Assembly (NCBI GenBank): GCA_040218795.1
Contig: JAVJQT010000002.1
Span: forward strand, 62,001 to 126,000
Length of the DNA: 64,000 nucleotides
Direction: 5' to 3'
DNA from: CCMP332 sp040218795
GTDB taxonomy: Bacteria > Bacteroidota > Bacteroidia > Cytophagales > CCMP332
The translations under genes and the position numbers were made by a program. How positions within the stretch are numbered: the first letter of the stretch is position 1; the number at the start of each line of letters is the position of its first letter. Shown in pieces: positions 9,016 to 18,924 of the stretch. The notes beneath the pieces are model-generated. The model ran no database searches. It was not told the DNA's origin and was given only the letters and a program-made list of their open reading frames with translations.

Positions 9016-10142
9016 GCTATTATTCTAAAATTTTCTTTAACAAATTTAATCTTTTCCTTCAATGAACCTGCATCTTCATCAGCGATGGTGATATGTCCCA
9101 TTTTTCTGAAAGGTTTTGTGATTTTTTTGCCATATAAATGAATGTGAACGCCTGAAACCTGCAGGATTTTTTCAATTCCTTCATATTTGGCCACTCCGGT
9201 ATACCCATCTGCACCTAACAAATTGACCATTGCGGATGGGACCCGAATATCAGTGGAGCCCGGTGGCCAATTTAAAATAGATCTCAGATGTTGTTCAAAT
9301 TGAGAGCTCTCATTGGATTCAATGCTTTGATGACCGCTGTTATGGGTTCTTGGTGCCATCTCATTAACCAGGATTTCACCGCTTTTTGTCAGAAACATTT
9401 CAACTGCCAGAATCCCAACCATGTCCAGCTTTTCAATAATCTTAATTGCCAGTGATTCGGCTTTATTTTCTACCTCCTGACTCACATTCGCGGGCGATAA
9501 TAAATAATCGACCAAATTGGCTTCCGGATGAAATACCATTTCAACCAAAGGAAAAGATTTAATTTCGCCTTTGGCATTTCTACTGACTATGCAGGAAATT
9601 TCCTTTTCCAGGTCAACGGCTTTTTCAATTAAACCCGGCTCAGTAAATGATTTGGAAATATCTTCTTCTGTGGTAATTTTTTGAACCCCCTTACCATCAT
9701 ATCCATCTTTCGCCAGCTTGTGAAAACCTGGAATCATTTCTGGGTGATTTTTAATTTCTTCGTTGTTATTGACAATAACAAATGCTGAAGTGGGAATGGA
9801 ATTTTCGATGTAAAAATTCTTCTGTGCTCTTTTATCCTGTATGAGTTGTATGACTCTGGCTTGTGGATACACTAATTTTCCCTGCTTTTCCAAAGCGGCT
9901 AAGGCTTCTGCATTGACTTTTTCAATTTCTATGGTGATGATGTCGAGATCTTTGGCAAATTCTATTACATCCTCATAATTTTTTAGATCTCCTACTTTGA
10001 ATCGAGCCGCAAGATTTTTACAGGGAGCGTTTGGATCGGGATCCATCACATCGAATTCAATATTATAATCAATGGCCTTTTGTATAAGCATTCTTCCAAG
10101 CTGGCCACCGCCAAGTACACCGATTTTTTTATTTGAATTCAT
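9012..10142 (-). CDS. purK: PurK, N5-CAIR synthetase
   Basis: PurK is the ATP-grasp enzyme making N5-CAIR from AIR, bicarbonate and ATP, the substrate of PurE. The 376 residues begin MNSNKKIGVLGGGQLGRML, the typical N-terminus; ATP-grasp elements include KLAKDGYDGKGV and EMAPRTHNSGHQ. I chose the ATG at 10142: the frame stays open 36 codons further upstream, but that extension would run through a terminator and into the tRNA-His gene. Because a terminator lies between the tRNA and purK, purK should have its own promoter, which I could not pinpoint. Confidence 0.96.
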   Translation of the reverse strand: MNSNKKIGVLGGGQLGRMLIQKAIDYNIEFDVMDPDPNAPCKNLAARFKVGDLKNYEDVIEFAKDLDIITIEIEKVNAEALAALEKQGKLVYPQARVIQLIQDKRAQKNFYIENSIPTSAFVIVNNNEEIKNHPEMIPGFHKLAKDGYDGKGVQKITTEEDISKSFTEPGLIEKAVDLEKEISCIVSRNAKGEIKSFPLVEMVFHPEANLVDYLLSPANVSQEVENKAESLAIKIIEKLDMVGILAVEMFLTKSGEILVNEMAPRTHNSGHQSIESNESSQFEQHLRSILNWPPGSTDIRVPSAMVNLLGADGYTGVAKYEGIEKILQVSGVHIHLYGKKITKPFRKMGHITIADEDAGSLKEKIKFVKENFRIIA

Positions 10143-10174
10143 CTGAATTGAAGCATTTAGATTTAAAAATAAAA

Positions 10175-10200
10175 AACCCATCGCGAATGAACGATGGGTT
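10175..10200 (-). terminator. terminator of the tRNA-His transcript
   Basis: On the minus strand AACCCATCG pairs with CGATGGGTT around an 8-base loop and is followed by a T-run. It is placed just after the 3' end of tRNA-His and before purK. Confidence 0.85.
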
Positions 10201-10210
10201 AAAAACTTTG

Positions 10211-10285
10211 GGTGACTGATGGGTTTCGAACCCACGACCCTCGGATCCACAAACCGATACTCTAACCAACTGAGCTACAGTCACC
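10211..10285 (-). tRNA. tRNA-His (anticodon GTG)
   Basis: The minus strand folds as a cloverleaf: a GTGACTG acceptor strand preceded by the extra 5' G (G-1) typical of tRNA-His opposite a C discriminator, a D-arm with AGTTGGTTA, an anticodon loop TTGTGGA giving GTG, and a T-arm GTGGG-TTCGAAC-CCA. Position 31-39 of the anticodon stem is a T-T mismatch. CCA is not encoded; the next bases are CAA. The gene is flanked by a -7 box and a terminator, so it is an independent transcription unit. Confidence 0.95.
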
Positions 10286-10301
10286 ATTTTTTTTAGAGCT
10301 G

Positions 10302-10309
10302 CAAAGTTA
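10302..10309 (-). promoter_or_regulatory. -7 box (TAACTTTG) of tRNA-His
   Basis: The minus strand carries TAACTTTG, a TAnnTTTG match, 16 bases upstream of the mature tRNA 5' end, which is the expected distance for a short leader. I see no TTG at the ideal -33 spacing. Confidence 0.55.
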
Positions 10310-10368
10310 TACAAGAATCAAAATTTAAAAAAGGGATGAATGTATTTGAAATTAAATACCACTACAAA

Positions 10369-11337
10369 TTAAAGAGTTTTTAAATTGTAATGATCCCAAA
10401 TTAATGCACTTGCGCCTAGTACTGCAGCATTTCTATCCATAAGACCTGAGATCTCAAGTTTTGTTTTATTCGCAAATACCGCCAACATATTTTTATCCAT
10501 ATGTTCTTTCGTAGGCTTAAGAATCAAGTCTCCGGCATTCATTAAACCCCCAAAAAGAAAAATGGCTTCGGGACTAAAAAGAGCAACTATGTCCGCCAGT
10601 TTTTCACCCAATATTCTACCGGTAAATCGAAACGCTTCCTGAGCAATAAAGTCACCCTTGGCAGCTTCCTCTGCAATCATGTTTGAATGGAGATCTTCAT
10701 AACTTACAGAACGCAATTTGGATTCCTGATGATAGAAAGACAAAAATTCAAAAATGGTCCTTTTAATTCCTGTGGCTGAGACATAGGTTTCAAAACATCC
10801 GTTTTTTCCGCATTTACACCGTCTACCATCAATTTTAACCCTGGTATGTCCTAATTCGCCGGCAAATCCATCGCTTCCGTAAATAAGCTGTCCATTGCTG
10901 ACAAAACCACTTCCAAGCCCTGTTCCAAGTGTAACTATTGCAAAATCTTTCATGCCTTTTGCCTTACCAAAATGCATTTCACCTATGGCTGCAGCATTGG
11001 CATCATTGGTTACAATTACAGGCACATTAAAATGTTTTTGGATTTCTTTTACAATTGCAATTTTGCCTTTCCAAGGTAGGTTAGGTGCATGTTCGATAAA
11101 TCCTGTAAGGTAATTTGCATTTGGCGCTCCAAGCCCGATTCCCAATAATTGTATATTGTTATTTTGAGATTTTAATACTGCCTTTAATTCTTGAGCAAGT
11201 GTGTTAACAAATATTTTTGCATCGCTTTGCTCATCTGTTGGCATTCGACTTTCCTTGAGAATATTCCCCTTTTCATCCACAAGTCCAATTTTTGTGTATG
11301 TTCCTCCTATGTCAATTCCAAATGCCGCTTTCTTCAT
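10369..11337 (-). CDS. ROK-family sugar kinase (glucokinase-like)
   Basis: This is a cytoplasmic ROK kinase of 322 residues phosphorylating glucose or a related sugar with ATP. FGIDIGGTYTKIGLV is the N-terminal phosphate-binding site; LGTGLGSGFV and GELGH follow; the ROK zinc site is GRRCKCGKNGCFE, with the Cys ligands intact. No N-terminal HTH is present, so this is a kinase and not a ROK repressor. Most Bacteroidota glucokinases are of this type, but N-acetylmannosamine or other specificity cannot be excluded. It is monocistronic. Confidence 0.88.
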   Translation of the reverse strand: MKKAAFGIDIGGTYTKIGLVDEKGNILKESRMPTDEQSDAKIFVNTLAQELKAVLKSQNNNIQLLGIGLGAPNANYLTGFIEHAPNLPWKGKIAIVKEIQKHFNVPVIVTNDANAAAIGEMHFGKAKGMKDFAIVTLGTGLGSGFVSNGQLIYGSDGFAGELGHTRVKIDGRRCKCGKNGCFETYVSATGIKRTIFEFLSFYHQESKLRSVSYEDLHSNMIAEEAAKGDFIAQEAFRFTGRILGEKLADIVALFSPEAIFLFGGLMNAGDLILKPTKEHMDKNMLAVFANKTKLEISGLMDRNAAVLGASALIWDHYNLKTL

Positions 11338-11393
11338 TGAAAAGCAATATATTTATTATCAGCCAAATCTATAAATTAATCGATCAACTAATA

Positions 11394-12158
11394 TTAATAT
11401 CCCGGATGGTTTTTGTTTAATAACTGCATCAAACAAGCAAGATGGAAAAATAGTACGGCAGGGACCAAAAAACTTGGCAACCAGATTATTGGATATTGTA
11501 ATACAGCAATATTTGCCTGCTCAAGCCCATACATCTGAAATGGATAAGGTGTGGAGAAAATACCGTAAAAAACAACATTGACCAAAAAAGCAATTCCAAT
11601 AACATTCCATATTTGTATCCACCTTTTATGAATTGAGGTGTTTGAGTAAAACAGCATGGCCATTACCGGAGCGGATAATCCAATGATTATATCGTAATTT
11701 CTGCCTGAAAAAGTCATGATTTCAGGAATAAGTTTTTCCATGAATAAGCCATAGAGCACTAATTCAATCGGAACACGTATCACATGAAAGAAAGTCATCC
11801 ATTTCCCGGGCATTTTAAGAATTCTCTCTTTCTTATAAATCAAAATAAAAATTATAAAAAGTAGCGGAGGGACTATGGCAAGTAAAAATCGCGGTGGCAA
11901 TGACTTTGTATCGCTTAAATAAAAGTTATTGTTGGCCAGGTAGGCTTGCAAACTCAACCAAACAAAAATTATAGCTCCAACAAATAGCACAGAAAGAAAT
12001 GCTTTACTTTTGTTTTGATAAGCCTTGTAAATATTAAAAAGCAATCCAAACAAGGCCAAACCTGTTACTGCATAAAATGTAATATAAACTGCACTGAATA
12101 GGTCCATAGTGTAAGTCGTAAAGCTAACGACAGTTTGCAAATTAATAATAAATAACAT
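11394..12158 (-). CDS. multi-pass membrane protein of unknown function
   Basis: This is a 254-residue polytopic membrane protein with about seven hydrophobic helices separated by short loops such as KAYQNKSK, IYKKERILKMPGKW and HKRWIQ. No catalytic motif or transporter signature is recognised. A downstream Met at about 12107 (MDLFSAVYITF) would give a cleaner first helix and may be the real start. It is divergent from the lipoprotein-type gene at 12176, with only 17 bases between the annotated starts, which also argues for the later start. Confidence 0.7.
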   Translation of the reverse strand: MLFIINLQTVVSFTTYTMDLFSAVYITFYAVTGLALFGLLFNIYKAYQNKSKAFLSVLFVGAIIFVWLSLQAYLANNNFYLSDTKSLPPRFLLAIVPPLLFIIFILIYKKERILKMPGKWMTFFHVIRVPIELVLYGLFMEKLIPEIMTFSGRNYDIIIGLSAPVMAMLFYSNTSIHKRWIQIWNVIGIAFLVNVVFYGIFSTPYPFQMYGLEQANIAVLQYPIIWLPSFLVPAVLFFHLACLMQLLNKNHPGY

Positions 12159-12175
12159 TTACATAAATATTTTCT

Positions 12176-12919
12176 ATGAAGCCAATCTTAATCTGTATAA
12201 TGTTATTGGGTCTATTCCCCGGGACCGATTTATTATTTGCGCAAAATCTTAAGCCTGAAGCTATAATTGCTAAATCAATCGACTTTTACGGAGGTGATAA
12301 ATTTAATCCCTCGGATATTAGTTTTGTATTTAGATCAAAAAAGTACGAAATACATCTAAATGAAGGCCTTTATGAATACAAACGCATATTTACTGAGGAT
12401 GGAGAACAAATTAAAGATGTATTGAATAACGATGGCTTTACGCGTTTTGTGGACGGAGATGAATCCTATTTAGCTAAGCTCAGATCTGGTTCCTATTCTA
12501 GCAGTGTCAATTCAGTAGTGTATTTTGCGCTGTTGCCCTATCGGTTGAAAGATGAAGCCGTAATTTCTCAATATTTAGGAAAGTCATCAGTGAAAGGCAA
12601 AAGCTATTACAAGATAAAAGTTACCTTTTCTGAGAATTCCGGTGGTGAAGATTTTGAAGATGTATTTGTGTATTGGTTTGATACAAAGGATTATTCTATG
12701 GATTATCTGGCATACAGCTATCTTGAAACGAAAGGACCTGGTTTAAGATTTAGAAAGGCCTATAATCTTCAAACTGTTAATGGATTAACTTTTCAGGATT
12801 ATGAAAATTACAAAGCCAATCCGCTAAAATTTAAGGTAGAAAATTTGGATGAGCTTTTCAATGAGAATAAACTCGAGCTTCTCAGCAAGATTGAATTAAA
12901 ACAAATTAAAGTAAAATAA
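12176..12919 (+). CDS. exported DUF6503-type (LolA-like fold) protein
   Basis: The 247-residue protein has a signal peptide (1-22, cleavage near LLFAQ). The mature part begins with KPEAIIAKSIDFYGGDKF and continues with alternating strands like the LolA/LolB-type half barrels seen in Bacteroidota DUF6503 proteins. There is no lipobox Cys. Its role is unknown; the fold suggests handling of a lipid or hydrophobic ligand in the periplasm, which is an inference from family resemblance only. A strong terminator follows the stop at once. Confidence 0.72.
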   Translation: MKPILICIMLLGLFPGTDLLFAQNLKPEAIIAKSIDFYGGDKFNPSDISFVFRSKKYEIHLNEGLYEYKRIFTEDGEQIKDVLNNDGFTRFVDGDESYLAKLRSGSYSSSVNSVVYFALLPYRLKDEAVISQYLGKSSVKGKSYYKIKVTFSENSGGEDFEDVFVYWFDTKDYSMDYLAYSYLETKGPGLRFRKAYNLQTVNGLTFQDYENYKANPLKFKVENLDELFNENKLELLSKIELKQIKVK

Positions 12920-12920
12920 A

Positions 12921-12943
12921 AAAAGCCGGTTCAACCGGCTTTT
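12921..12943. terminator. bidirectional intrinsic terminator
   Basis: AAAAGCCGG (12921-12929), loop TTCAA, CCGGCTTTT (12935-12943). It lies between two convergent genes, at 12919 (+) and 12946 (-), and has an A-run and a T-run on opposite flanks. Confidence 0.88.
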
Positions 12944-12945
12944 AA

Positions 12946-13941
12946 TTAGGATATGGGATAAACAATATGTGTCAACCATTTTGCTGTATCGGGTTCACTC
13001 ATTGGATCAGTAATATAGAATTCCAATGATTCTCCTTTCAACTCAAGATTATTGACTTCCATGTATTTTTCGATGTCGTCATAGGCCGTTTTCATTTTTT
13101 CATAGGCACCGTAATAATCTCCTTTGACACATTCAAATGCCTCCATTGAACCTGTTTTTACCATCTCATTACCTTCTCCTGCATCGCCGTCAACTTGCAT
13201 GGCAAAAGTAAATTCAAATTCTTCTCCCATGGAATGCCAGATTGCAAATGGAGCACCTGCATGATTCAAGCCATTCTTTTCCATGTATTCCATCATTATA
13301 CCGGCCATTTCTCCCATTTTGGGGCCAATGTTTTCCATTGTCGCAGATCCGCGCACACTCACATAATTCATTGCGGGCATTTCAGCTCTGGAAATATCAA
13401 TTGAATAAGAAGGCATCGTTTCGGCCAGACTTTTTAACTTACTCAATCCTTTTTCAAAATCCGGACCTAACATTCCGTCAAAAGCCAAACCGAAATATCT
13501 GCCGATGACAGGAAAATCGTCCATAGACGAAGTCATCGCCCAGGATACCTTTACTCCATCACTTACTTTTTCAAATTTCCAATTGCCATTTCCCGGACTC
13601 ATACCTTCAAATTCCAGTAAGGTACTTATTGATGCATTATCTACATTGTCAACAATTGTAAGACATCCTTTTCCAACTGTTTCAGGATCGCCATCCCAAC
13701 AGTATTTGGCATCTTTTCCCTTTTCCGATCCAAAAAACTCCATCTTCATATCAGGATCCATTTCAGCCCATGGGGACCATTTCTCCCAATTATGCAGATC
13801 GTTAACCTGTGAATAGATATTTTCCACTGGTGCTTCTACAACGATTGATCTTTCTACCGTGACCTCAGAGGGTAAAAAGAAAGATATGATAACGATTAAA
13901 GCTATCACTACTAATAATCCAATTCCAATTTTCTTTAACAT
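12946..13941 (-). CDS. membrane-anchored SRPBCC / GyrI-like fusion protein
   Basis: The 331-residue protein has an N-terminal membrane anchor (about 5-24), an SRPBCC (START/polyketide-cyclase) domain at about 30-175 (VEAPVENIYSQVND, WEKWSPWAEMDP) and a C-terminal GyrI-like effector-binding domain at about 180-331 (AMNYVSVRGSATMENI). Both domains bind small hydrophobic ligands in other proteins. There is no DNA-binding part, so this is probably not a transcription factor. The ligand is unknown. It shares the terminator with the preceding convergent gene and lies 44 bases from mfd in the same direction. Confidence 0.82.
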   Translation of the reverse strand: MLKKIGIGLLVVIALIVIISFFLPSEVTVERSIVVEAPVENIYSQVNDLHNWEKWSPWAEMDPDMKMEFFGSEKGKDAKYCWDGDPETVGKGCLTIVDNVDNASISTLLEFEGMSPGNGNWKFEKVSDGVKVSWAMTSSMDDFPVIGRYFGLAFDGMLGPDFEKGLSKLKSLAETMPSYSIDISRAEMPAMNYVSVRGSATMENIGPKMGEMAGIMMEYMEKNGLNHAGAPFAIWHSMGEEFEFTFAMQVDGDAGEGNEMVKTGSMEAFECVKGDYYGAYEKMKTAYDDIEKYMEVNNLELKGESLEFYITDPMSEPDTAKWLTHIVYPIS

Positions 13942-13985
13942 ATCTGTTTAATTTAGTGAAAGCTAAATTCCTGATTTTAATGCTA

Positions 13986-16900
13986 TTATGCAAAAGCACG
14001 CATTTCTTTGATAAATGAAATGATATTTTTTAAAGCGGATTTTGCATCTGAGATGCCGTGAATATTATTCATATTTAAAACTAACATGTCTTTGACCTCT
14101 TTTAGCTGACATATTTTGGGATGCGCTTTTACAAAATTTAAAATAGCTCCAAAAACTTCGCTTTGAAAATAACTTTCATTGGAAGTATCTAATATATAGC
14201 CTTTAAGTTTACCTGATTTCAGACTTAATTTCCCAAAACCAAGTTCTTCTGCCAGCCATCGAAGACGAGCAGTTTCAACTAAATCCCGGACACTTTCAGG
14301 CAATTTACCAAACCTGTCTTTTATGTGCTCGACAAATTCTTCGAGCTCTTTATCATTTTTTACATTATCGAGTTCGGTATAGAGTCGAAGTCTTTCTGAT
14401 ACATTTGGAATGTACGTTTCCGGGAATCGAACCTCAAGATCAGTTTCAATATTGCAATCCTTGACTATCTTTTTAATATCTACCTCATTTTTAAAGAGTG
14501 AGGCAAACTCATTTTCTTTTAATTCCTGAACTGCTTCATCCAGAATTTTATGATACATGTCGAATCCGAGATCGTTAATAAAGCCACTTTGTTCCCTGCC
14601 CAGCAAATTTCCGGCACCTCTTATATCGAGATCTCTCATCGCCACTTTGAAGCCATCACCAATTTCTGAAAACTCTTCCAGTGTTTTAAGCCGTTTTCTG
14701 GAATCAGCCGAGAGGCGGTTTAAAGGCAAGGTCAAGAAATAACAAAAAGCTTTTCTGTTAGAGCGACCCACCCTTCCCCGCATTTGATGTAAATCCGAAA
14801 GTCCAAAACTATGGGCCTGATTGATAATGATCGTATTGGCATTGGGAATATCCAATCCGGATTCAATAATATTTGTTGAAACCAATACATCATATTCTTT
14901 TTCAACAAACTTAAACATGGCTTTTTCCAATATACTACCTTCCATTTGTCCATGTGCTATGCCAATTCTGGCATCAGGAACAAGTCTTTTAATAATATTG
15001 GCGAGTTCCTCAATATTTTTCACCCTGTTGTGAACAAAAAATACCTGTCCTCCTCTTTGTAATTCATAGCGTATCGCATCCCTGATTAATACCTCATTGA
15101 AAACATGAATTTCCGTTGCAACAGGCTGTCTGTTTGGGGGAGGGGTATTAATTACTGATAAATCGCGAGCGCCCATCAATGAAAAGTGTAAGGTTCGCGG
15201 AATCGGTGTAGCTGTTAATGTCAATACGTCAACATTGATTCTAAATTCTTTAAGTTTTTCTTTGACTTTAACCCCAAATTTCTGTTCCTCGTCGATAATT
15301 AGCAATCCTATATCCTTGAACTTCACATCCTTTCCTACCAATCGATGAGTCCCAATTATAATATCGATTTTGCCTTCTTCAAGGTCTTTAAGCGTGTTTT
15401 TTATCTGTTTATTGGATCTAAATCTGTTAATATAATCTACGCGCACCGGAAAATCTTCTAAACGATTCGATATGGTATGAAAATGTTGCAATGCCAGCAC
15501 TGTGGTAGGAACCAGAATAGCTGTTTGTTTTCCATCTGCGGCCACTTTAAAAGCTGCTCTGATGGCTACTTCAGTTTTACCAAAACCCACATCGCCACAA
15601 ATGAGTCGATCCATAGGGTATTCTTTTTCCAAATCGGATTTTACAGCGCTGGAAGCTTTGGCCTGATCAGGAGTGTCTTCATAAATAAAAGAGGATTCCA
15701 GTTCTGCCTGAAGAAAAGAATCCTGGCTAAAAGCATAACCATTCGTAGCCTTTCTCTTCGCATAAAGTTCTATGAGGTCTTTCGCAATGTCCTTTACTTT
15801 TCGCTTTATTTTCTTCTTTTTATTATCCCATTCCGGACTACCTAGCTTATTGACATTTGGCGCCTCACCCTCTTTTCCTGAATATTTGGAAATTTTATGT
15901 AAGGCATGGACATTGACAAGTAGAATGTCGTCATCCTTATAAATAAGCCGGATGGTTTCCTGGATTTTACCATTCTGCTCTTTTCTTTCCATTCCGGCAA
16001 AACGGCCAACACCATAGTCGATATGCGTGACATAATCTCCCGGCTCCAGCGATTGTAATTGCTTTAATGTTAATGCTTTTGATTTGGAGTATTTCTCTTT
16101 GACTTTGTATCTGAAAAAACGCTCAAAAATCTGATGGTCAGTGTAACAGGCAATTTTTCTTTCAAAATCAATGAATCCTTCACGAAGCGATAATAACTCA
16201 GAGCTTATACTGAGGTCTGCATTTAATTCATCAAAAATATTTTCTAACCTTTGAATTTGACCGGGCTGATCGGCTATTATAAAATTTTGTATTCCGCGGT
16301 CCTGATTTTCCTCCAAATGTTTTATGAGGATTTCAAAATTTTTGTTGAAACTCGGTTGGCCACCCGATTCAAATTTAAATGACAATGCATCATTGTGAAA
16401 TTGAGAAATTCCAAATTCAATATTCACATAATTATCAAGGCTTTTTAATATTGATTCAGAGTTTTCATATAGAACCTCTGGCTTCAGGATGATTTTTGTA
16501 TTAGAACTGTTTTCGAGTAGTTTTTTATAGGTTTTGCTGACCTTATTGAAAACATCATCGGCGGTTTCGGCAAGACCTCCAATATCTTTTAACCATATTT
16601 TAGAATTATTTGGAAGATAATCAAGAACTGAAACTCTTTCTTCTTCCAGCAGCCGTGTTTGAACGTTTGGAATAATGGCAATCTTATTGATCTTATCGAC
16701 AGAGAGCTGAGTTCCGGGATCAAAAGTCCTGATACTTTCAATTTCATCGCCAAACAGTTCGATTCTGTAAGGCAAATCATGTGCAAATGAAAATAAATCA
16801 ATGATACCACCTCTTATGGAAAATTGACCAGGTTCTGCTACAAAATCCACTAGCTCAAAACCAAATGAAATAAGCTCTGTCCGTTGCGATTCAAGGTTGA

Positions 16901-17357
16901 TGCTTTCACCTAATTTCAAGTGCAGCGTGTTTTTGACAAGCGATTTTTTATTAATAACTTTTTCAGCCAGAGCTTCGGGATAAGTGACAATTAGTTCTCC
17001 TTTTGAATATTTTGCATTAAGTCGGTTTAATACTTCTGCTCTTTGAAGAATATTGGCATTTTCTATTTCCTCAAATTCATATGCTTTTTTGTAGGAGGTG
17101 GGGAAAAATGAAACTCGATAATTGGGTAGTAGTTGACGTAAATCACTTAGAAAATAGGCCGCTTCTTCTTTTTCATTAAGTACAAAAACATGATTTTGTT
17201 GATGTATTTTGTATGTAGATGCAGCAATAATGGCATCCAGACTTCCTGAAATTCCATTTATTCTTATATGCCTATTTTCATTTGGTTTAATAACTTCAGC
17301 AAAAGAATTAATTATTGGATCTTGTTTATAAATATTTAAAATCTCGCCTTTTAACAA
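13986..17357 (-). CDS. mfd: Mfd transcription-repair coupling factor
   Basis: Mfd removes RNA polymerase stalled at DNA lesions and recruits UvrA. The 1123 residues include the UvrB-like N-terminal module, the RNAP-interacting domain (about 435-500, LEPGDYVTHIDYGVGRF), the translocase with Walker A GDVGFGKTE (about 585) and DEEQ (about 689), the QMRGRVGRS motif VI, and the C-terminal TRCF domain. The start is TTG at 17357; no ATG is available near it and the N-terminus then reads MLKGEILNIYK. The next gene upstream is divergent. Confidence 0.97.
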   Translation of the reverse strand: MLKGEILNIYKQDPIINSFAEVIKPNENRHIRINGISGSLDAIIAASTYKIHQQNHVFVLNEKEEAAYFLSDLRQLLPNYRVSFFPTSYKKAYEFEEIENANILQRAEVLNRLNAKYSKGELIVTYPEALAEKVINKKSLVKNTLHLKLGESINLESQRTELISFGFELVDFVAEPGQFSIRGGIIDLFSFAHDLPYRIELFGDEIESIRTFDPGTQLSVDKINKIAIIPNVQTRLLEEERVSVLDYLPNNSKIWLKDIGGLAETADDVFNKVSKTYKKLLENSSNTKIILKPEVLYENSESILKSLDNYVNIEFGISQFHNDALSFKFESGGQPSFNKNFEILIKHLEENQDRGIQNFIIADQPGQIQRLENIFDELNADLSISSELLSLREGFIDFERKIACYTDHQIFERFFRYKVKEKYSKSKALTLKQLQSLEPGDYVTHIDYGVGRFAGMERKEQNGKIQETIRLIYKDDDILLVNVHALHKISKYSGKEGEAPNVNKLGSPEWDNKKKKIKRKVKDIAKDLIELYAKRKATNGYAFSQDSFLQAELESSFIYEDTPDQAKASSAVKSDLEKEYPMDRLICGDVGFGKTEVAIRAAFKVAADGKQTAILVPTTVLALQHFHTISNRLEDFPVRVDYINRFRSNKQIKNTLKDLEEGKIDIIIGTHRLVGKDVKFKDIGLLIIDEEQKFGVKVKEKLKEFRINVDVLTLTATPIPRTLHFSLMGARDLSVINTPPPNRQPVATEIHVFNEVLIRDAIRYELQRGGQVFFVHNRVKNIEELANIIKRLVPDARIGIAHGQMEGSILEKAMFKFVEKEYDVLVSTNIIESGLDIPNANTIIINQAHSFGLSDLHQMRGRVGRSNRKAFCYFLTLPLNRLSADSRKRLKTLEEFSEIGDGFKVAMRDLDIRGAGNLLGREQSGFINDLGFDMYHKILDEAVQELKENEFASLFKNEVDIKKIVKDCNIETDLEVRFPETYIPNVSERLRLYTELDNVKNDKELEEFVEHIKDRFGKLPESVRDLVETARLRWLAEELGFGKLSLKSGKLKGYILDTSNESYFQSEVFGAILNFVKAHPKICQLKEVKDMLVLNMNNIHGISDAKSALKNIISFIKEMRAFA

Positions 17358-17589
17358 ACTTATAATCTTTATCTACAAATGTATCTTATCAAAGTTAATT
17401 GAATTCACTTCGACTAGTATTAATGCAGTTTTAGAAGATACAGTTCGAAATTTTAATAATACATGGAAAGAAATGCAGTTTTGAATTGTATTAAAATGAG
17501 AGCGAATCTAAATTTTTCACTATTTTTAGAGTTTGAAGGAAAAATATTTTATTATTTTTCGGTCTTATTCGAAAAAATTTTTGATGTAT

Positions 17590-18900
17590 ATGAAAATGAA
17601 ACTACTGCGATACCTTTCTGTAATTACCCTCGGACTGTTTTTATTTGCCTGTGAAGAAGATGACAAAATCACAGACGAATTGCCACCTGAGGATGCCGTG
17701 AATTTCACATTTAAACCATTGCAAATAAACCAAACCGTAGACCAAAATGGCAATACCTATTATGCCAGTGCTACTTTGGTTGTGGATGCTGATGTTTCTT
17801 CTTCTGCTCCTGATGGATATAGCAAACAAGTTTTAATCCAGGTGGTAAAATGGGAAGATGGTGAAGAAATAGAAATCACCAAGGGCGCTCAATTTAATTT
17901 AAGTGGCAACGGTGCGGGTGATGCAAAATCATTCAATTTAAATTTCGATAATATCGTTTCTGAGCAAACAGAATTGAATCTGGCTGCTAATATTCTTGAA
18001 GCAGGATCGCTTAGAAAAATTAAGGGTCAGGGAATTTTTGTAAATGTAGAAACTGAATCTGAAGACAATACTGTTCCTTACAAGATAAAAAGAATAGAAT
18101 GGGATACTGCACTTGACAAAAATAAAGATGGATTTTTTGCCAATCGAAGTGTTTCATTTACCGTTGCCACAGAGGGTGCGGTTGAAAAAAATCTTACAGG
18201 AGTTATTAAGTTGATAAATGATAGTAATCTTGATACTGCATTAATTGTAAACGTTCCTCAGTTTTCAGTTAAACGAGAAGGTTTTTCAACCAATGACATA
18301 AGCTTTAGCATTGATCAGTCAATAATCCCTAGCCGTTCGGGCTATGAAGTATTGATGCAATTTAGTGAAGTTGCAAATCCAGGTGAGATTGCTTACGAGC
18401 AATTATTTAAAGCGGCCGATTTTGTAAGAATAGGCTTTGAGCCAACGGTCTATGACGATAGAGTTTATTCATTACCAAACGATCCGGTTGTTTCATTAAA
18501 TAATATTGATACTGCGACTGGTTATTATGATTCGGTATTTGTTTCATTTTCAATTGAAGCTAATGCAGATTTAGAATACCGTGAGTTTGATGGAATTGGA
18601 GATGACTTTGATTTAAGAGCGCCATATGCACGAATTGCATATTTCAAACCATATGACCCAACCTATGTGAGTTATTTGAATCTAGCCGATTCTATGCTTA
18701 CGGATGATCCGGTTGTTGCTCAACCTTTCGGTTTTTTAGTTTCTGATTTGGTGCCTCCCGGAGATACAGCGACTTATGAATTTAAAATTCAAATAATTGA
18801 ACCTGCTGAAAATTTCTTTAATTCGGTTGAGGATGTTGTAGTGAGAGAATACTCTAAGGACGATTATGCTATTTTAGGTGATGTAAAAATCGATCCTTAA
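17590..18900 (+). CDS. exported lipoprotein of unknown function
   Basis: The 436-residue predicted lipoprotein has a signal peptide ending in the lipobox LFAC, followed by acidic EEDD, a pattern typical of surface lipoproteins in Bacteroidota. The body is rich in Asp, Ser, Thr and beta-strand patterns, with several repeats of a Val-rich strand motif, suggesting Ig-like or similar beta domains; I do not recognise a family. I chose the ATG at 17590 (M-K-M-K-L-L); the frame is open to TTG 17533, but that would put charged residues before the signal. A perfect terminator follows. Confidence 0.75.
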   Translation: MKMKLLRYLSVITLGLFLFACEEDDKITDELPPEDAVNFTFKPLQINQTVDQNGNTYYASATLVVDADVSSSAPDGYSKQVLIQVVKWEDGEEIEITKGAQFNLSGNGAGDAKSFNLNFDNIVSEQTELNLAANILEAGSLRKIKGQGIFVNVETESEDNTVPYKIKRIEWDTALDKNKDGFFANRSVSFTVATEGAVEKNLTGVIKLINDSNLDTALIVNVPQFSVKREGFSTNDISFSIDQSIIPSRSGYEVLMQFSEVANPGEIAYEQLFKAADFVRIGFEPTVYDDRVYSLPNDPVVSLNNIDTATGYYDSVFVSFSIEANADLEYREFDGIGDDFDLRAPYARIAYFKPYDPTYVSYLNLADSMLTDDPVVAQPFGFLVSDLVPPGDTATYEFKIQIIEPAENFFNSVEDVVVREYSKDDYAILGDVKIDP

Positions 18901-18924
18901 GAGATTTTTATTTATAAAAAATGC

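Noticed and set aside
9862..9870. TGTGGATAC resembling a DnaA box
   Set aside because: It has one mismatch, stands alone and is inside the purK coding sequence.
10143..10250. Upstream in-frame extension of purK by 36 codons
   Set aside because: It crosses the tRNA-His gene and its terminator; the PurK N-terminus MNSNKKIGVLGGG begins at 10142.
17355..17362. TAAGTTTG box on the minus strand at the mfd start
   Set aside because: It overlaps the TTG start codon of mfd, so a transcript from it would lack the start.
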